Positions 52,643 to 62,936 of a DNA stretch of 64,000 nucleotides are shown here, one piece after another. Location of the stretch: contig JAEZGH010000181.1 in assembly GCA_023417065.1 (NCBI GenBank), positions 50,549 to 114,548 of the forward strand, in the 5' to 3' direction. Position numbers and translations under genes: made by a program. The first letter of the stretch is position 1. Every line of letters starts with the position of its first letter. The notes under the pieces are model-generated. The model ran no database searches. It saw only the letters and a list, made by a program, of their open reading frames with translations, and was not told the origin of the DNA. The stretch is from Bacteroidota bacterium (GTDB taxonomy: Bacteria; Bacteroidota; Bacteroidia; Cytophagales; Cyclobacteriaceae).

Positions 52643-53044
52643 TTAATTCGAACTCAAAATATTCAGTTCATAGGAAACAGGCTCCACACGTGCCAAAGTG
52701 ATTACTGCTGTTGCGCCAGTTGCCTTCTTAGTAATTGTTACACTTCCGGAATCAGTATCATTAACGATGGCAATCTCCATAACCTCGCCTATACCGAGGC
52801 TGCTCCATTCGTTGACGATTTCTGTTACTTTAAAATTCATCCTTATGTTTCCTTGGTCATCTTTCCATTGAAGTTTGTTTCTACCAAACAGGGAGAGGGT
52901 AGTCATTTCATCCGTCCGTACGCCAACAGCGGATTCGAACGTCTCGTTAGAAACCCATTGAATTGTGAACGTATTAATATCCTGACCATGAGTTTCAGGT
53001 AATGAGACGAAACAAAGTGATGCGATTAAAAGGACAGCTTTCAT
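52643..53044 (-). CDS. Small secreted protein of the RHS operon
   Basis: 133 residues with a signal peptide (MKAVLLIASLCFVSLPETHGQ). The mature part is beta-rich (FTIQWVSNETFESAVGV, SLFGRNKLQWKDDQGNIRMNFKV, VTITKKATGATAVITLA). No family recognised. It is separated by only 6 and 21 bases from its neighbours, between the two RHS halves, so it is probably a structural or accessory piece of the complex. Confidence 0.78.
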   Translation of the reverse strand: MKAVLLIASLCFVSLPETHGQDINTFTIQWVSNETFESAVGVRTDEMTTLSLFGRNKLQWKDDQGNIRMNFKVTEIVNEWSSLGIGEVMEIAIVNDTDSGSVTITKKATGATAVITLARVEPVSYELNILSSN

Positions 53045-53050
53045 GTGTTT

Positions 53051-56000
53051 TTAACGTATGATGGTATTACTTTCAGAAAACATTTCTCTATACATTGGAC
53101 TACCGGCACTAAACTTCCGGAACGGGGGCTCCACTGATTCTAATTCATCTTCGATTGTAAAACGAATCAAGGGGATATGCGAAGCCAGGGATTGAGGGCT
53201 ATTGATTTCGTGAAAATTGAACTTAGTTTTCGGACCAATACCGGCATGATATAGGTTCACCAAATCGCTTTCATAATAGTCGAGGATCATTCCAAAGACG
53301 TCATTGGAATCTCCTCCCGGATCTTGCGTGTTATCCGGGTGATTAATTTGAGTTAACCACCCATGAATGTTATATACAAAGTCGATCCCTTGTAAATTGT
53401 CCCCCAACTCAATTCGTTTAAGCGGGCCGTGAAGGTAGTATTCATATTTGGCGCGAAGTTCTAAATCGCTTCCGTTAGTACTGGTGAAGGCGCTCTTCAG
53501 CCGCTGATCCTTATCGTATTCATAGTGATGATAAAACCCAGTGAGTTGTTCTCCCGCAGTGTAAGAACCATTAAATACAGTCAACACATTCCCCAGAAAG
53601 TCGTAGGTGTACTGCGTCAGGAAGGTACGCTCTAACCTTGCCGGCTTCTGGGCCATCCAGACAATTCTTCCGAATTCGTCGTAGCTGTACCAGGTTTGGT
53701 TATTTACATTAAACGTTGACGATACCGCCCCAGTCAGATACTCCTGCCGGAAAGACTCGGGCAAATTCGGAACCTGTCCACCTGGACTGGTTGCCTCATC
53801 ATAAATCGTCTTAACCCATCCCGCCTTTTCAGTTTCGTCAAAATGTGTTTCCGATTCTAAAACAGATAGTAATCCACTGTAGGAATAATTATCGCCTGTA
53901 TACTCTCCCGACTCGGTGGGACGCCCTTGACTATCATAATTTGTATAAGAAAAAATTCCTCGTCCGCTTTGATCATTTTCCTGCAGTCTTTGAAGGGCAC
54001 TCTGGGAAAACCTGATCTTCCCGTCACGTCTGTACAAGTATGTTGTCGTCCCCGCGTCCGCGCTTGTATAAGCTGAAATTTTTCCTAACTGATTGTATTG
54101 AATCCGGGTTTTGTCAATGTTTTCAAAATCTTCACCTGCCATCCAGGCAAGAAGGCCGTTTGGAGAAATCGAGACACAACTATTTCCCAAGTCGTCATAA
54201 AACTGATATGCGATGTCTTTGTAATGGTTGTAGTAGTGTAAAGTTACTTGGCCACTGAGCAGAATAATACGATAGAATCCGGGCGGCCACAATCCGTTTG
54301 AATCCGCAAAACTTTGATTAGCCGGCCTCCTTTCCCCGGTGAGTATATTCTCCACGTGATAGCTACCCGATCCATCAATTGAAACATCTTGGGATTCCAG
54401 AATATAAAAATAGGTAAAGGGTCGGAAGTATTCGCTCAACGGATCCGTGCTTGAAACCACATCACCTTCGAACTTGATGTCGCCAGAACCACCGGCACCC
54501 ATGGTAACAATAGCATTTTCGTTGGCATCATAGATCACAATATTATAAACGCCATTCTCATCTCTTGAAACTGCCTGCATCCCTTGGCTTACAGGGCTAA
54601 AAGATCCAGAGAAAATCTGATCCCTTTTTTCCAAATAGTCCTCCAGCTCAAAGAAAACCGGAAACGTTCCCGAGATAATCTCGCGCCCCTGCCCCATTCG
54701 ATGAACATCTCCGGGTGCTGCTTGTTGCCGAACTTCACCGTATCCATCATTGTAATACTCGACCTGAGAGAACGGGTAGGATGATACAGCGATTTTTGAT
54801 TCCTTGGAATTTATACCATAAAATTCACCGACAGTATTCGGGTACTGACTGAAGGCCGCCCCTAACGTAGAATGATCTATTAATTTGCCTTCGTTATCCA
54901 TCGCAAACCAATGGTTGTAATTTAACTCCGTACGGCCCAATGGCGCAGTTAAGGAATTTAAAGCTATCCGCCCATATTGATCCTCTGCTGAAATGCTGGA
55001 GATCGCTTCATTAAATGATTGAACCACCGACTGCTCCTGGATTGGTTTGCCCAGATTGCTAAAGTACGAACGGCCTTTTGAAGCAACGTTCATCGCACCG
55101 TCCAGACCCCTCATGAAGGAAGTAGCCTCAATCCAATGGAGATCCGAATCACAGGGCGAGGAGGGTCCTGAAACGTCCACATTAAAGGTGGTGGTATTTG
55201 AACTTACACAGCCATTGAGATCTACTAGTTCAGCCTTGTAAGTATACTGCCCGGCCTTGAGTCTCGGAAGTTGAAGTGTCTTTGACTCGCCCAGTAATTC
55301 GTCGTCCTTAAACCAGCGGTAGAAGTTATGGTTTTCACCCAGCGACGATGAAAGTATGGGAGCTTCATGGCTACAAAAATGTAAAGTCGCATCGGCGGGT
55401 GCTATTGGCAGAGCATATGCAGGATGGATAAGTTGTTCTGATGTCTGTGCATTATTGCAGCCATTTGCCTGAACCGTGATAGTAGCATTTCCAGCAAAGT
55501 TCGACCAATTCAAATTCACTGATGAATTGCGCTCATCCACTCCCGTGATTGTACCAACAGTTGGACTTACGTGCCAGATAAAGGATTTAGCATTCTCCGC
55601 GACAGCAAAAAAAGCGGTCTCGCCAGGTCCTTGGCATCTTCCACTTTCGTATGTATGTATCTCGACTGGTCCGACTGGTTCGTCAATTTTGAAGAAACCT
55701 TTATCCAAAGTAGCCTCTTTCATGGAGGCGTCCAGACACACGTGCGTCGTCGCAATCGCTTTTGCTGTAATAATATCAGAAAAGTGATAGTATACCGGAT
55801 CGTATGATTGTCCAACGTGAACATTTTCCCCATTCTTGTACCAGTAAACAGTAGCTGGATGAGAAGTATTTGCGACAAACGTAACCTCGTCTGCGCAGTA
55901 GATAGCCGGATATCTAAAAGGTTCAACGGTAATGCTCACTCCAAAATTTTCGACGGCAGGAGGATTCAATGGCACGGTGAGAATATTGGAATAAACCGGA

Positions 56001-56887
56001 TTAGGTGACGAGCACGCGCCTGAAGTTGTCGCAATACACTGAATCGTCGTGTTATCCGGATAGTTCCAGTCGTAGAACACGACGTTCATCTCTGTGCCCG
56101 CAGATGGTTGAACTTGATTGTCGCCGATCTTCCAAATCCATGTGACGTCAGGACCAATATTTTGACCATTGACTATAAACGCTTTGCTCGTCTGCGTGCA
56201 GCCCGAACCACCGGAGGCCGCGGTTAAGTGCAAAGTTGCTTCTGTAACAGGTCGCGTTGTGATTTGAATCACATTCTCAGACGCCACGGGAGCAGTACAC
56301 GGCAAGCTGGAGTTCATCCACGCAGACACTTCGGCTCCGTCAGGAAGATCAGACGTGGTGAAGACAGGCCCCTGGGGCCCGACTACTGGTTCGTTGTTGA
56401 TCCTCCATGAATAGATCGGCGAGGCCCCTGTTTCCGAAGCTATTGCTTCAAATCGAACAGATTCGGATCCGTCACTGCAAATTAAGGTTCGGTCGGAAAT
56501 TATTTCGAGCGTGGGAAGGTTTTCATCATGAACGTCAAATGTCTTGGGAGTTGCGCTTCCACCTATCCCGCCAGGACAAGTATAGTTAGCGTTAATTGTA
56601 TAATTCCCCGGGTAGCTAAAATTAACTCTGATGCTGTTGTAGTTGACAGGATTTGTCGAGGACTGTACGTAAGTAATTGTCACTCCAGCCGAAGGGGTGA
56701 CCGACCAATCCGCTTGAGCTTGAACCAGGGGCGTCTGACAATTATCGCCGCCCATGATAAAAAAAACCGCCTCCCCAATGCCGCTGCAAGAATGTGATGA
56801 AGTGGTATTGATACTTTGCCCATACACGAGGCAATTACAACCCACGAGCAATAGAGCGTAGAATAGATAGTTGATTTTGAGGGCCAT
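53051..56887 (-). CDS. Ig-like/PKD-like + RHS-repeat protein, N-terminal half of a split RHS shell
   Basis: 1278 residues. Signal peptide 1-24 (LLLVGCNCLVYGQ), then five or more Ig/PKD-like domains to about 575, each with paired Cys. From about 582 comes the RHS entry segment (SYFSNLGKPIQEQS, SAEDQYGRIAL) and YD-type repeats (YSYDEFGRIVWM, YTYDFLGNVLTVFNG, HYEYDKDQRLKSAF). It ends after FVYNIHGWLTQINHPD and FGMILDYYESD, with no core domain and no toxin. In one-chain Bacteroidota RHS proteins this is where the second half would follow; here it resumes in the 1993-residue protein. Confidence 0.9.
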   Translation of the reverse strand: MALKINYLFYALLLVGCNCLVYGQSINTTSSHSCSGIGEAVFFIMGGDNCQTPLVQAQADWSVTPSAGVTITYVQSSTNPVNYNSIRVNFSYPGNYTINANYTCPGGIGGSATPKTFDVHDENLPTLEIISDRTLICSDGSESVRFEAIASETGASPIYSWRINNEPVVGPQGPVFTTSDLPDGAEVSAWMNSSLPCTAPVASENVIQITTRPVTEATLHLTAASGGSGCTQTSKAFIVNGQNIGPDVTWIWKIGDNQVQPSAGTEMNVVFYDWNYPDNTTIQCIATTSGACSSPNPVYSNILTVPLNPPAVENFGVSITVEPFRYPAIYCADEVTFVANTSHPATVYWYKNGENVHVGQSYDPVYYHFSDIITAKAIATTHVCLDASMKEATLDKGFFKIDEPVGPVEIHTYESGRCQGPGETAFFAVAENAKSFIWHVSPTVGTITGVDERNSSVNLNWSNFAGNATITVQANGCNNAQTSEQLIHPAYALPIAPADATLHFCSHEAPILSSSLGENHNFYRWFKDDELLGESKTLQLPRLKAGQYTYKAELVDLNGCVSSNTTTFNVDVSGPSSPCDSDLHWIEATSFMRGLDGAMNVASKGRSYFSNLGKPIQEQSVVQSFNEAISSISAEDQYGRIALNSLTAPLGRTELNYNHWFAMDNEGKLIDHSTLGAAFSQYPNTVGEFYGINSKESKIAVSSYPFSQVEYYNDGYGEVRQQAAPGDVHRMGQGREIISGTFPVFFELEDYLEKRDQIFSGSFSPVSQGMQAVSRDENGVYNIVIYDANENAIVTMGAGGSGDIKFEGDVVSSTDPLSEYFRPFTYFYILESQDVSIDGSGSYHVENILTGERRPANQSFADSNGLWPPGFYRIILLSGQVTLHYYNHYKDIAYQFYDDLGNSCVSISPNGLLAWMAGEDFENIDKTRIQYNQLGKISAYTSADAGTTTYLYRRDGKIRFSQSALQRLQENDQSGRGIFSYTNYDSQGRPTESGEYTGDNYSYSGLLSVLESETHFDETEKAGWVKTIYDEATSPGGQVPNLPESFRQEYLTGAVSSTFNVNNQTWYSYDEFGRIVWMAQKPARLERTFLTQYTYDFLGNVLTVFNGSYTAGEQLTGFYHHYEYDKDQRLKSAFTSTNGSDLELRAKYEYYLHGPLKRIELGDNLQGIDFVYNIHGWLTQINHPDNTQDPGGDSNDVFGMILDYYESDLVNLYHAGIGPKTKFNFHEINSPQSLASHIPLIRFTIEDELESVEPPFRKFSAGSPMYREMFSESNTIIR

Positions 56888-56891
56888 GATA

Positions 56892-59800
56892 TTAAGGATT
56901 ACTACCAGCGGTGTGATACTTGTATTCTACAGTTTGAGTTAAGGGATATTGGAAAGATTCTTTAAAAGTTTTCTCCAATCTGCCCCCGCCGTCATATTCA
57001 TATTTCGTAAAAAGATGATTGTTATCAAGAATGTATGTCAATTGTCCCCATCGATCATATATGTAGCAGTTCACCATCGCAGTCGCCGGCGAAAACCGAA
57101 AATCATCGATTACTGCATTCGTTGCCTCGCAACCAACAGACAGGTGTGTCAGGCCCGCAGGAATCTCGAAGGTCGCTGTGTGTAAATACCAGCCCCCGGA
57201 CTTTCTTGCATCGGAATAATTGTTATCCAGATATTGACGCGTTCCATTGTTAAACCGGACGTAGGGTTTGATGGCCTCCTGTGAGCCTTCGTCCTTTGCC
57301 CAATATTTAATTTGGTATATCCTGCCCGGAGTCATCCGCTGCGTATTCGGAGAGAACTCAACCGAGCCCGACACCAGTCGGATGGCTTTACTCCCTGAGT
57401 GGTATGTATCTGATGGATTGGTGTTATAGACCTGTACTCCGCCTTCGCCTGATGTTTCGAAGCCTGAAAAGCAAATATCGTTATATGTTGCATTCGAAGC
57501 AGCTATGGTTACTTGATCACCCGTCTGATTGAATTTTGCTGCTGACGCGATCCGATTTATATCATATGATTCCAGGACATGAGAATTTCGATCATATAAT
57601 GTCACCTCGTTTACTTTCGTCCATTTAAAATTCGGAAGAGGGGCTCCGGCGGTAGGCTCCGGCTCGTCCCAGTCGAAGACCGAGACTTCAGTGACCGGGA
57701 ATGTTCCGTCTTCCTCAACGAGACTATTTCCGGACCCCGTGAAAATATACTTAGATTTCATTTTCCAGGCGGTTCCCGTCGATTCGTTCCCCGAGCTGTA
57801 GGTGGCAGGATCTAGCGTTTCTATATAATCCGTCCAAGTCTGGATTGTCGAGCTCACAAGACGTTTGTTATGAACCTGTTTACTACCATCAGGTAACTCG
57901 CTAACGTTCACTTTGTAAGAGTCAGTCCGCGCCTCCTGAATGAGCATATTACTCCCTCCATTGATGGGTAGCCCCATTCCTGATTCATATTGCGGCACGC
58001 GATATGCGGGTGTTGTAGCGGTCAATGTCGAATTGCCGAAACCATCCTGTTCCAGCGTTTGAGTAACCTGCCCCGAGTAAAAGTCAAAAGCAAAATTTTC
58101 GACCACAGTTTTCAGACCCGTCTTGTTATTTATTTGGGTGCTTCCGGTTGGTATTGAAGGAAAGCGGGAAATCTTGCTAATTGTCCCTTTGATATCATAT
58201 TTATCATTTGAATTTCTCACAAATTTTGCATCCGCAAAGACTTCTTCAATCAAACCTTGATCCTTGTAACGTTTCAATTTCTCTCGATAGGCATTCAAAC
58301 TGAACTCTTCCAATTCATCAAAGAGATAATGGTTCCGTGTCTCGCTCAAAACCCTTCCCTCCAGATCCATCTGCTTTACTGACCTTAGTGCACCAACAAC
58401 AGCCGAAAGATCTTGGAGGGCCACTGTGTTTGTATAAATATTCTGAACGTCAAGGTCATCAATTCTTTTAGAGAAGGTTTGCCCACTTCCAATAATCGCC
58501 CAGGGATCATAAGACTTGTAACCATTGTCAAAATCAATCACATCGAGTCCTCGATTATAAATAGCAACTAGCTTCGGACTAAATACCTCAAATTCATATT
58601 CGTTGTATGAGGGTAAGGGGTTCATCTGACGTCCATCCTTGATGGCAAACTGCTGAACTTTAATAGTGCCGTATATTACACCAGGTGAGGGCAGCAATCG
58701 CGCGTTGGCAAGCAAATGCATGGTATTCTTGTAGGCAACTTTGAATGTGAAGTCTCTTTGATACTCGGTAATAGCATCAACTTCGTTTTGGGTTGCACAG
58801 GGAGTTAGATCGTTCTTTATTCTATTTATGTTGACGTCAAAGCCCACTGGCTCATATGACGTCACACCTTTACTGTACGAGTATTCTGTACGATTACCTT
58901 CCAAGAAGACGGGATCGAAGCTTTGAATCGCAGCGACTCTAAGGCCGCCACCTAGCCGGTATCTGCTTCTATTCGACGCCAACTCGATATCACCTCCAGC
59001 AAACTCATAGGGCCCTTCAGTCCAATACTCTCTGAATTCGTTGCTGGTTATATGCTGCTCCGTCAAATCATCGCATTTGAACCTTGCCCATCTTGGGTCC
59101 TCAGTTAAGTCGCTGTAAAAGTGCGGCGATTCAACCTCTATAAACGTCCTTCCGAGTCCAGTCACTTTAGCATACAGGTCATGCCGATTTCGATATTGAT
59201 AGAATTCATGGACATTCAATCCGTCGCAATCACACTTGATCCAATTTGCTCCCGGTGATACAAATCTTTTCCGCATGATTCCATGAAGTTTTATATCATC
59301 ATTCACATGAAATAGTTCGTCAGATATCTCCGCGGAAAATTCAACGATTACTCGATTGGTTTTAGTTGGATGCTTTTTAATATCGTAGACCGCCAAAGAA
59401 GACGTCTGTTTGATCGAGTTTTCATATTGATCGGATTCGTATTCAACCGTCAGCGCCCCTCCTAAAGGCGTTTTAATGGTTCGTAAAGACCAGGCATCGA
59501 CACCTTTTGTAGAAAGGTCACTTGGAAGTTTGGAGATGAGCCCATTGTAAAGTGACGTATAATCTGTTTTGAGAAATCCCCAGATATCTAATGCGTCTTT
59601 CATGTACGGAGGATTTTTTGTTACACGAAAACTGGTTATCTTTTCGCCTGAGGCTGGTCCATTTTCCGATATATATCTTACTGACCGATTTCCCTGCTCC
59701 GAAGCCGTCAGTGCCACGACGTAATAGCGACTTCCCGTTTCTCCTTCAAGTTCTACGATGTCTCCCGGTTCGATCGTTGAATATTCGCTTATTTGTACCC

Positions 59801-62318
59801 CTCGTTCAGACAAGACGAAATCCTTTCTCCTGGATGCATCCGGGTCATTATAAAACGTCTCAGTCGCGACCCATTGCCCTTTAGTTGGGGTGTTTCCGAG
59901 GTCATAGGAAAATTGGGTAGGTGGCAATATCCGTTCACCCGCCTTTCCACCCACGCTCACAGCCTTAAGCGTCAACTTCCCCGACTCGAACTCGGGGATT
60001 GTCTGATGGGCTGAATTAATTTGGTCCACAGCAGAGATAAAGCTATTTGGTGTCCCCGGGGTGAGGCTGTAGTCGTAACTAAATGATATGGTTCGCTGTG
60101 AAGCATCCCGCAAGTCTCCCATAATATCCTCGACATCGTGGATATCAAGGACGTTATTACCCGCGTGATATTCATTCCCACCAATAGCGTGATTATAAAT
60201 CCCACTTCGGGATGATAACTGGGAAATGCTCCAATTCAAATCTGCATTTTTCAGAAGAAGAACCTCGTCAAGACGTAACGTGCTGGTTGAATGTTTTGTA
60301 ACCCCACCAGAAGTAACCGGCTCAAACCCTCCATTATCAATCTTGGTAACCTCTTTTTTGCTTATGTCTATATTGGCCGAGTTTTCGATCTCGTGGACCA
60401 CTCCCTTTCCATCGGGTCGAAGCGACTTAACAAACAGAGCAGTGTGCGTTGCTGATTTTATCGCATTCAAATAATACAGCTCTTTTTTTCCTTTAGAAAA
60501 AAAGTTCGTTTTTAAATCCACATCCTTGGAAAATCCTTCTGCCGGATTTCTCCAGTTATAAGCGCCAGCCCATTTACCATATTCAAAACTTATCCAATAA
60601 CCGTAGTCACCCTCATTTGCGGTTCTGTCTCCATCACGATCAATGTAGTCGGGACCTGTAACCGCCGTTAACAACCAGGTGTAGGCATATCTGGCGGTTC
60701 TTTTGTATTGATTGAGAAAATCTTTCCCTTTATGATCCTTATACCCGGAATAGGAATACTCGTCGTACGAGTATACAGGAAGCGAATAATGATACGTAAC
60801 GCCTGATTCGTTGGTAACCTTGATTCCGCCGATTGCCCACTCATTCATCGGAGAGGCTCCCATTACATAGCCCAAAGCTTTAGGTAATAGTATGTCAGCT
60901 TCGCCCGCCAACATTGAACTTACGCTGTACGATTTTACATCTCTGGATCCGGCCAGGTGTCCGTCTGTAAAGCCGTTTATTTCGTTGTCTCCAACACCTA
61001 TTTTATCGTTGTCGTATCCAAACGAAATAACGTCCGAAGTGGAAAGAGACGTATTGATATCGAAATCGTCTTCATCGTAAATGAATCTGTTTGAGAAATC
61101 GTCAACAAATCTAAAATTAGGGGTATGGTTTCCGCCAAGAGATATTGGCCTCACGATAGTATTGCCTTCGGAATTCTTTTGAGTGGAGCGGTAGGTGAAT
61201 GCGGTCAAATGAAAAGGCTTAATCGCTCCAGATATCCCTTGACCCGTGACCACATAATTGTCATAGGTAACGAAGGTCCCGGCAGCATCTTTCGCAGGGT
61301 TATCTGATATCCCAGCCACCTCGGTCAAGTTTCCAGGAACACCCTTTAAAGATGACAGATCCGTTATATCAAATGAGTAATTCTGAATTCCCTCATAAGC
61401 TGCTTTCGATGTCGGAAAATATAAGGCGCCAAAAAAAGACGTATTCTTTTTTTCATCGATCCAATACCTCCTGTATTTAGCACCTAATGAAAACGAGAAT
61501 CCGGTATTGGGCAATGTAACATTTACATTGCCGCCCCATCCTTTCGAACGAACCATGCCATCTTTCGACGAGCTTTTATCAAAACCCACACCCCAATTCT
61601 TGCCCTGCATACTCCTCAAACGTTGCTTTGCTTTCGATTTGATCACTGAGGATATTGATGATGACCCACTGATTTCTTCCACAAGCCCCCCAATGCCATT
61701 AAGGGCAGTCGAATAAGTTGTAGGTTGAAAAGACGTTTTTACAGCGGATTTCCCAAATGCGTCCACCGAATAATTGATACCAATCGCAGAGTTTGTTCCT
61801 ACGTAGTTAGAAGACAAATATGTTCCTACACTATTTCCCCTATACGTATCGCCGGAGTAGGTAAGTCCAGCTGTTAATAGTCCATTACCATAGGAAGCAG
61901 ACGTAGCGATGTCCAGGGATTTGCCTCCCTCCCAAAACGTTCGTTCCGTTCCGCTCGTCCCCGAATGGTCATCCGGCGTCCCGTCAACCATACGATTGAT
62001 CGCACCCGGATTGAGCGTAAATCCTAACCCCACCCAGGAAGCATCAAGATCCGGTTGTATACCTGCGTGATATGACAGGCTCAGAGGATACCCACCTGAT
62101 GGGCCAGGAACCTCCAGAAGCGGCAAATTATATACAAAGTCTCCCGTTAGGACATTTACCATATCGGTTGTATCCACAGGCTCAAAACTGGATGATTCTG
62201 GCGCTGTCGGCCCGGCAGTTAGTGCGAAAACCGATGTCGGGAAAATAGTCGTCAAGAATATCTCAAACGCAAAGAAGGTGGCAACAGCTCTCAGAGCCGT
62301 CTTGTTTTTGGGTAACAT
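56892..62318 (-). CDS. Giant TcB/SpvB-like RHS-related secreted protein
   Basis: 1808 residues. Signal peptide about 1-33 (FEIFLTTIFPTSVFA). The N-terminal family signature at about 50-115 is DMVNVLTGDFVYNLPLLEV, GGYPLSLSYHAGI and ASWVGLGFTLNPGAINR, seen at the start of TcB/SpvB-like and Bacteroidota RHS proteins. The middle is long and beta-rich with few domain landmarks. A carbohydrate-binding-like jelly roll lies at about 1615-1747 (GSKAIRL, IYQIKYWAKDEG, WYLHTATFEIPAG). The last 60 residues are YD-type (IYDRWGQLTYILDNNH, YEYDGGGRLEKTF). It lies 4 bases upstream of the Ig-RHS gene. No toxin domain at its end. Confidence 0.9.
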   Translation of the reverse strand: MLPKNKTALRAVATFFAFEIFLTTIFPTSVFALTAGPTAPESSSFEPVDTTDMVNVLTGDFVYNLPLLEVPGPSGGYPLSLSYHAGIQPDLDASWVGLGFTLNPGAINRMVDGTPDDHSGTSGTERTFWEGGKSLDIATSASYGNGLLTAGLTYSGDTYRGNSVGTYLSSNYVGTNSAIGINYSVDAFGKSAVKTSFQPTTYSTALNGIGGLVEEISGSSSISSVIKSKAKQRLRSMQGKNWGVGFDKSSSKDGMVRSKGWGGNVNVTLPNTGFSFSLGAKYRRYWIDEKKNTSFFGALYFPTSKAAYEGIQNYSFDITDLSSLKGVPGNLTEVAGISDNPAKDAAGTFVTYDNYVVTGQGISGAIKPFHLTAFTYRSTQKNSEGNTIVRPISLGGNHTPNFRFVDDFSNRFIYDEDDFDINTSLSTSDVISFGYDNDKIGVGDNEINGFTDGHLAGSRDVKSYSVSSMLAGEADILLPKALGYVMGASPMNEWAIGGIKVTNESGVTYHYSLPVYSYDEYSYSGYKDHKGKDFLNQYKRTARYAYTWLLTAVTGPDYIDRDGDRTANEGDYGYWISFEYGKWAGAYNWRNPAEGFSKDVDLKTNFFSKGKKELYYLNAIKSATHTALFVKSLRPDGKGVVHEIENSANIDISKKEVTKIDNGGFEPVTSGGVTKHSTSTLRLDEVLLLKNADLNWSISQLSSRSGIYNHAIGGNEYHAGNNVLDIHDVEDIMGDLRDASQRTISFSYDYSLTPGTPNSFISAVDQINSAHQTIPEFESGKLTLKAVSVGGKAGERILPPTQFSYDLGNTPTKGQWVATETFYNDPDASRRKDFVLSERGVQISEYSTIEPGDIVELEGETGSRYYVVALTASEQGNRSVRYISENGPASGEKITSFRVTKNPPYMKDALDIWGFLKTDYTSLYNGLISKLPSDLSTKGVDAWSLRTIKTPLGGALTVEYESDQYENSIKQTSSLAVYDIKKHPTKTNRVIVEFSAEISDELFHVNDDIKLHGIMRKRFVSPGANWIKCDCDGLNVHEFYQYRNRHDLYAKVTGLGRTFIEVESPHFYSDLTEDPRWARFKCDDLTEQHITSNEFREYWTEGPYEFAGGDIELASNRSRYRLGGGLRVAAIQSFDPVFLEGNRTEYSYSKGVTSYEPVGFDVNINRIKNDLTPCATQNEVDAITEYQRDFTFKVAYKNTMHLLANARLLPSPGVIYGTIKVQQFAIKDGRQMNPLPSYNEYEFEVFSPKLVAIYNRGLDVIDFDNGYKSYDPWAIIGSGQTFSKRIDDLDVQNIYTNTVALQDLSAVVGALRSVKQMDLEGRVLSETRNHYLFDELEEFSLNAYREKLKRYKDQGLIEEVFADAKFVRNSNDKYDIKGTISKISRFPSIPTGSTQINNKTGLKTVVENFAFDFYSGQVTQTLEQDGFGNSTLTATTPAYRVPQYESGMGLPINGGSNMLIQEARTDSYKVNVSELPDGSKQVHNKRLVSSTIQTWTDYIETLDPATYSSGNESTGTAWKMKSKYIFTGSGNSLVEEDGTFPVTEVSVFDWDEPEPTAGAPLPNFKWTKVNEVTLYDRNSHVLESYDINRIASAAKFNQTGDQVTIAASNATYNDICFSGFETSGEGGVQVYNTNPSDTYHSGSKAIRLVSGSVEFSPNTQRMTPGRIYQIKYWAKDEGSQEAIKPYVRFNNGTRQYLDNNYSDARKSGGWYLHTATFEIPAGLTHLSVGCEATNAVIDDFRFSPATAMVNCYIYDRWGQLTYILDNNHLFTKYEYDGGGRLEKTFKESFQYPLTQTVEYKYHTAGSNP

Positions 62319-62339
62319 CGTTATTAAGATCTTGTTAGT

Positions 62340-62936
62340 TTAGAGCCTTAACTTTGGAACGGTCTTTATATCGTCAAACTGAAATCGAAATCTCTGTGCA
62401 CCTGTTCCGAGACCGAACTCTCGGAGGTTTATGTCAAATGCTTGTTCATTAAACTGGTCTCGTGGAAATGCGACAAGCACCTTTGTTGGTCCCTGAATTT
62501 CATGCAGCCTGTCGAGCTGGAAAGCTTCGACACGAATCGTATCGCTTCCGGTTGTGGCAAAAATGAATCTGTCCATCTGAAAAGATAGTGTATTCACAAG
62601 TTCTGAATACTGCGCCCCACTCACATCTGGTTTGAGAACGTTCTGCCCTCCTTTCGATAGGCTGATTACAAAGTACAAGTAAGATTCATATCTTCGTCGC
62701 ATCACGGGTAAACTGGCACTGTCAACATTATTGCTCCCAACATGGCTACTTAGAACTATGTCACTCGGTCGATAGACCAGATCGATACTTACGTCATTTA
62801 CGACAGTACGTTTTATAAGTCCATTTTTCTGATCGAGCAGATATGTATTCAATTGTTCCACTGACAAAGACTCCGGGGTACATGCATTTACAACCAGGAT
62901 AAGCATGAGATATCGCAGGTGTCGCATGCTACTCAT
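62340..62936 (-). CDS. Lipoprotein of the RHS operon
   Basis: 198 residues (ATG 62936, or 62927 which avoids part of the overlap). Lipobox-like LILVVNAC at the N-terminus, then a beta-rich domain of unknown family (VSIDLVYRPSDIVLSS, YLYFVISLSKGGQNVL, TIRVEAFQLDRLHE). Its ATG overlaps the stop of the OmpH-like gene by eight bases, implying coupling. Likely an outer- or inner-membrane-anchored assembly factor for the giant proteins. Confidence 0.85.
   Translation of the reverse strand: MSSMRHLRYLMLILVVNACTPESLSVEQLNTYLLDQKNGLIKRTVVNDVSIDLVYRPSDIVLSSHVGSNNVDSASLPVMRRRYESYLYFVISLSKGGQNVLKPDVSGAQYSELVNTLSFQMDRFIFATTGSDTIRVEAFQLDRLHEIQGPTKVLVAFPRDQFNEQAFDINLREFGLGTGAQRFRFQFDDIKTVPKLRL

Noticed and set aside
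45017..62318. Type IX secretion C-terminal sorting domain on the giant proteins
   Set aside because: The C-termini end in a nuclease, a YD segment and a short tail; no T9SS signature was seen.
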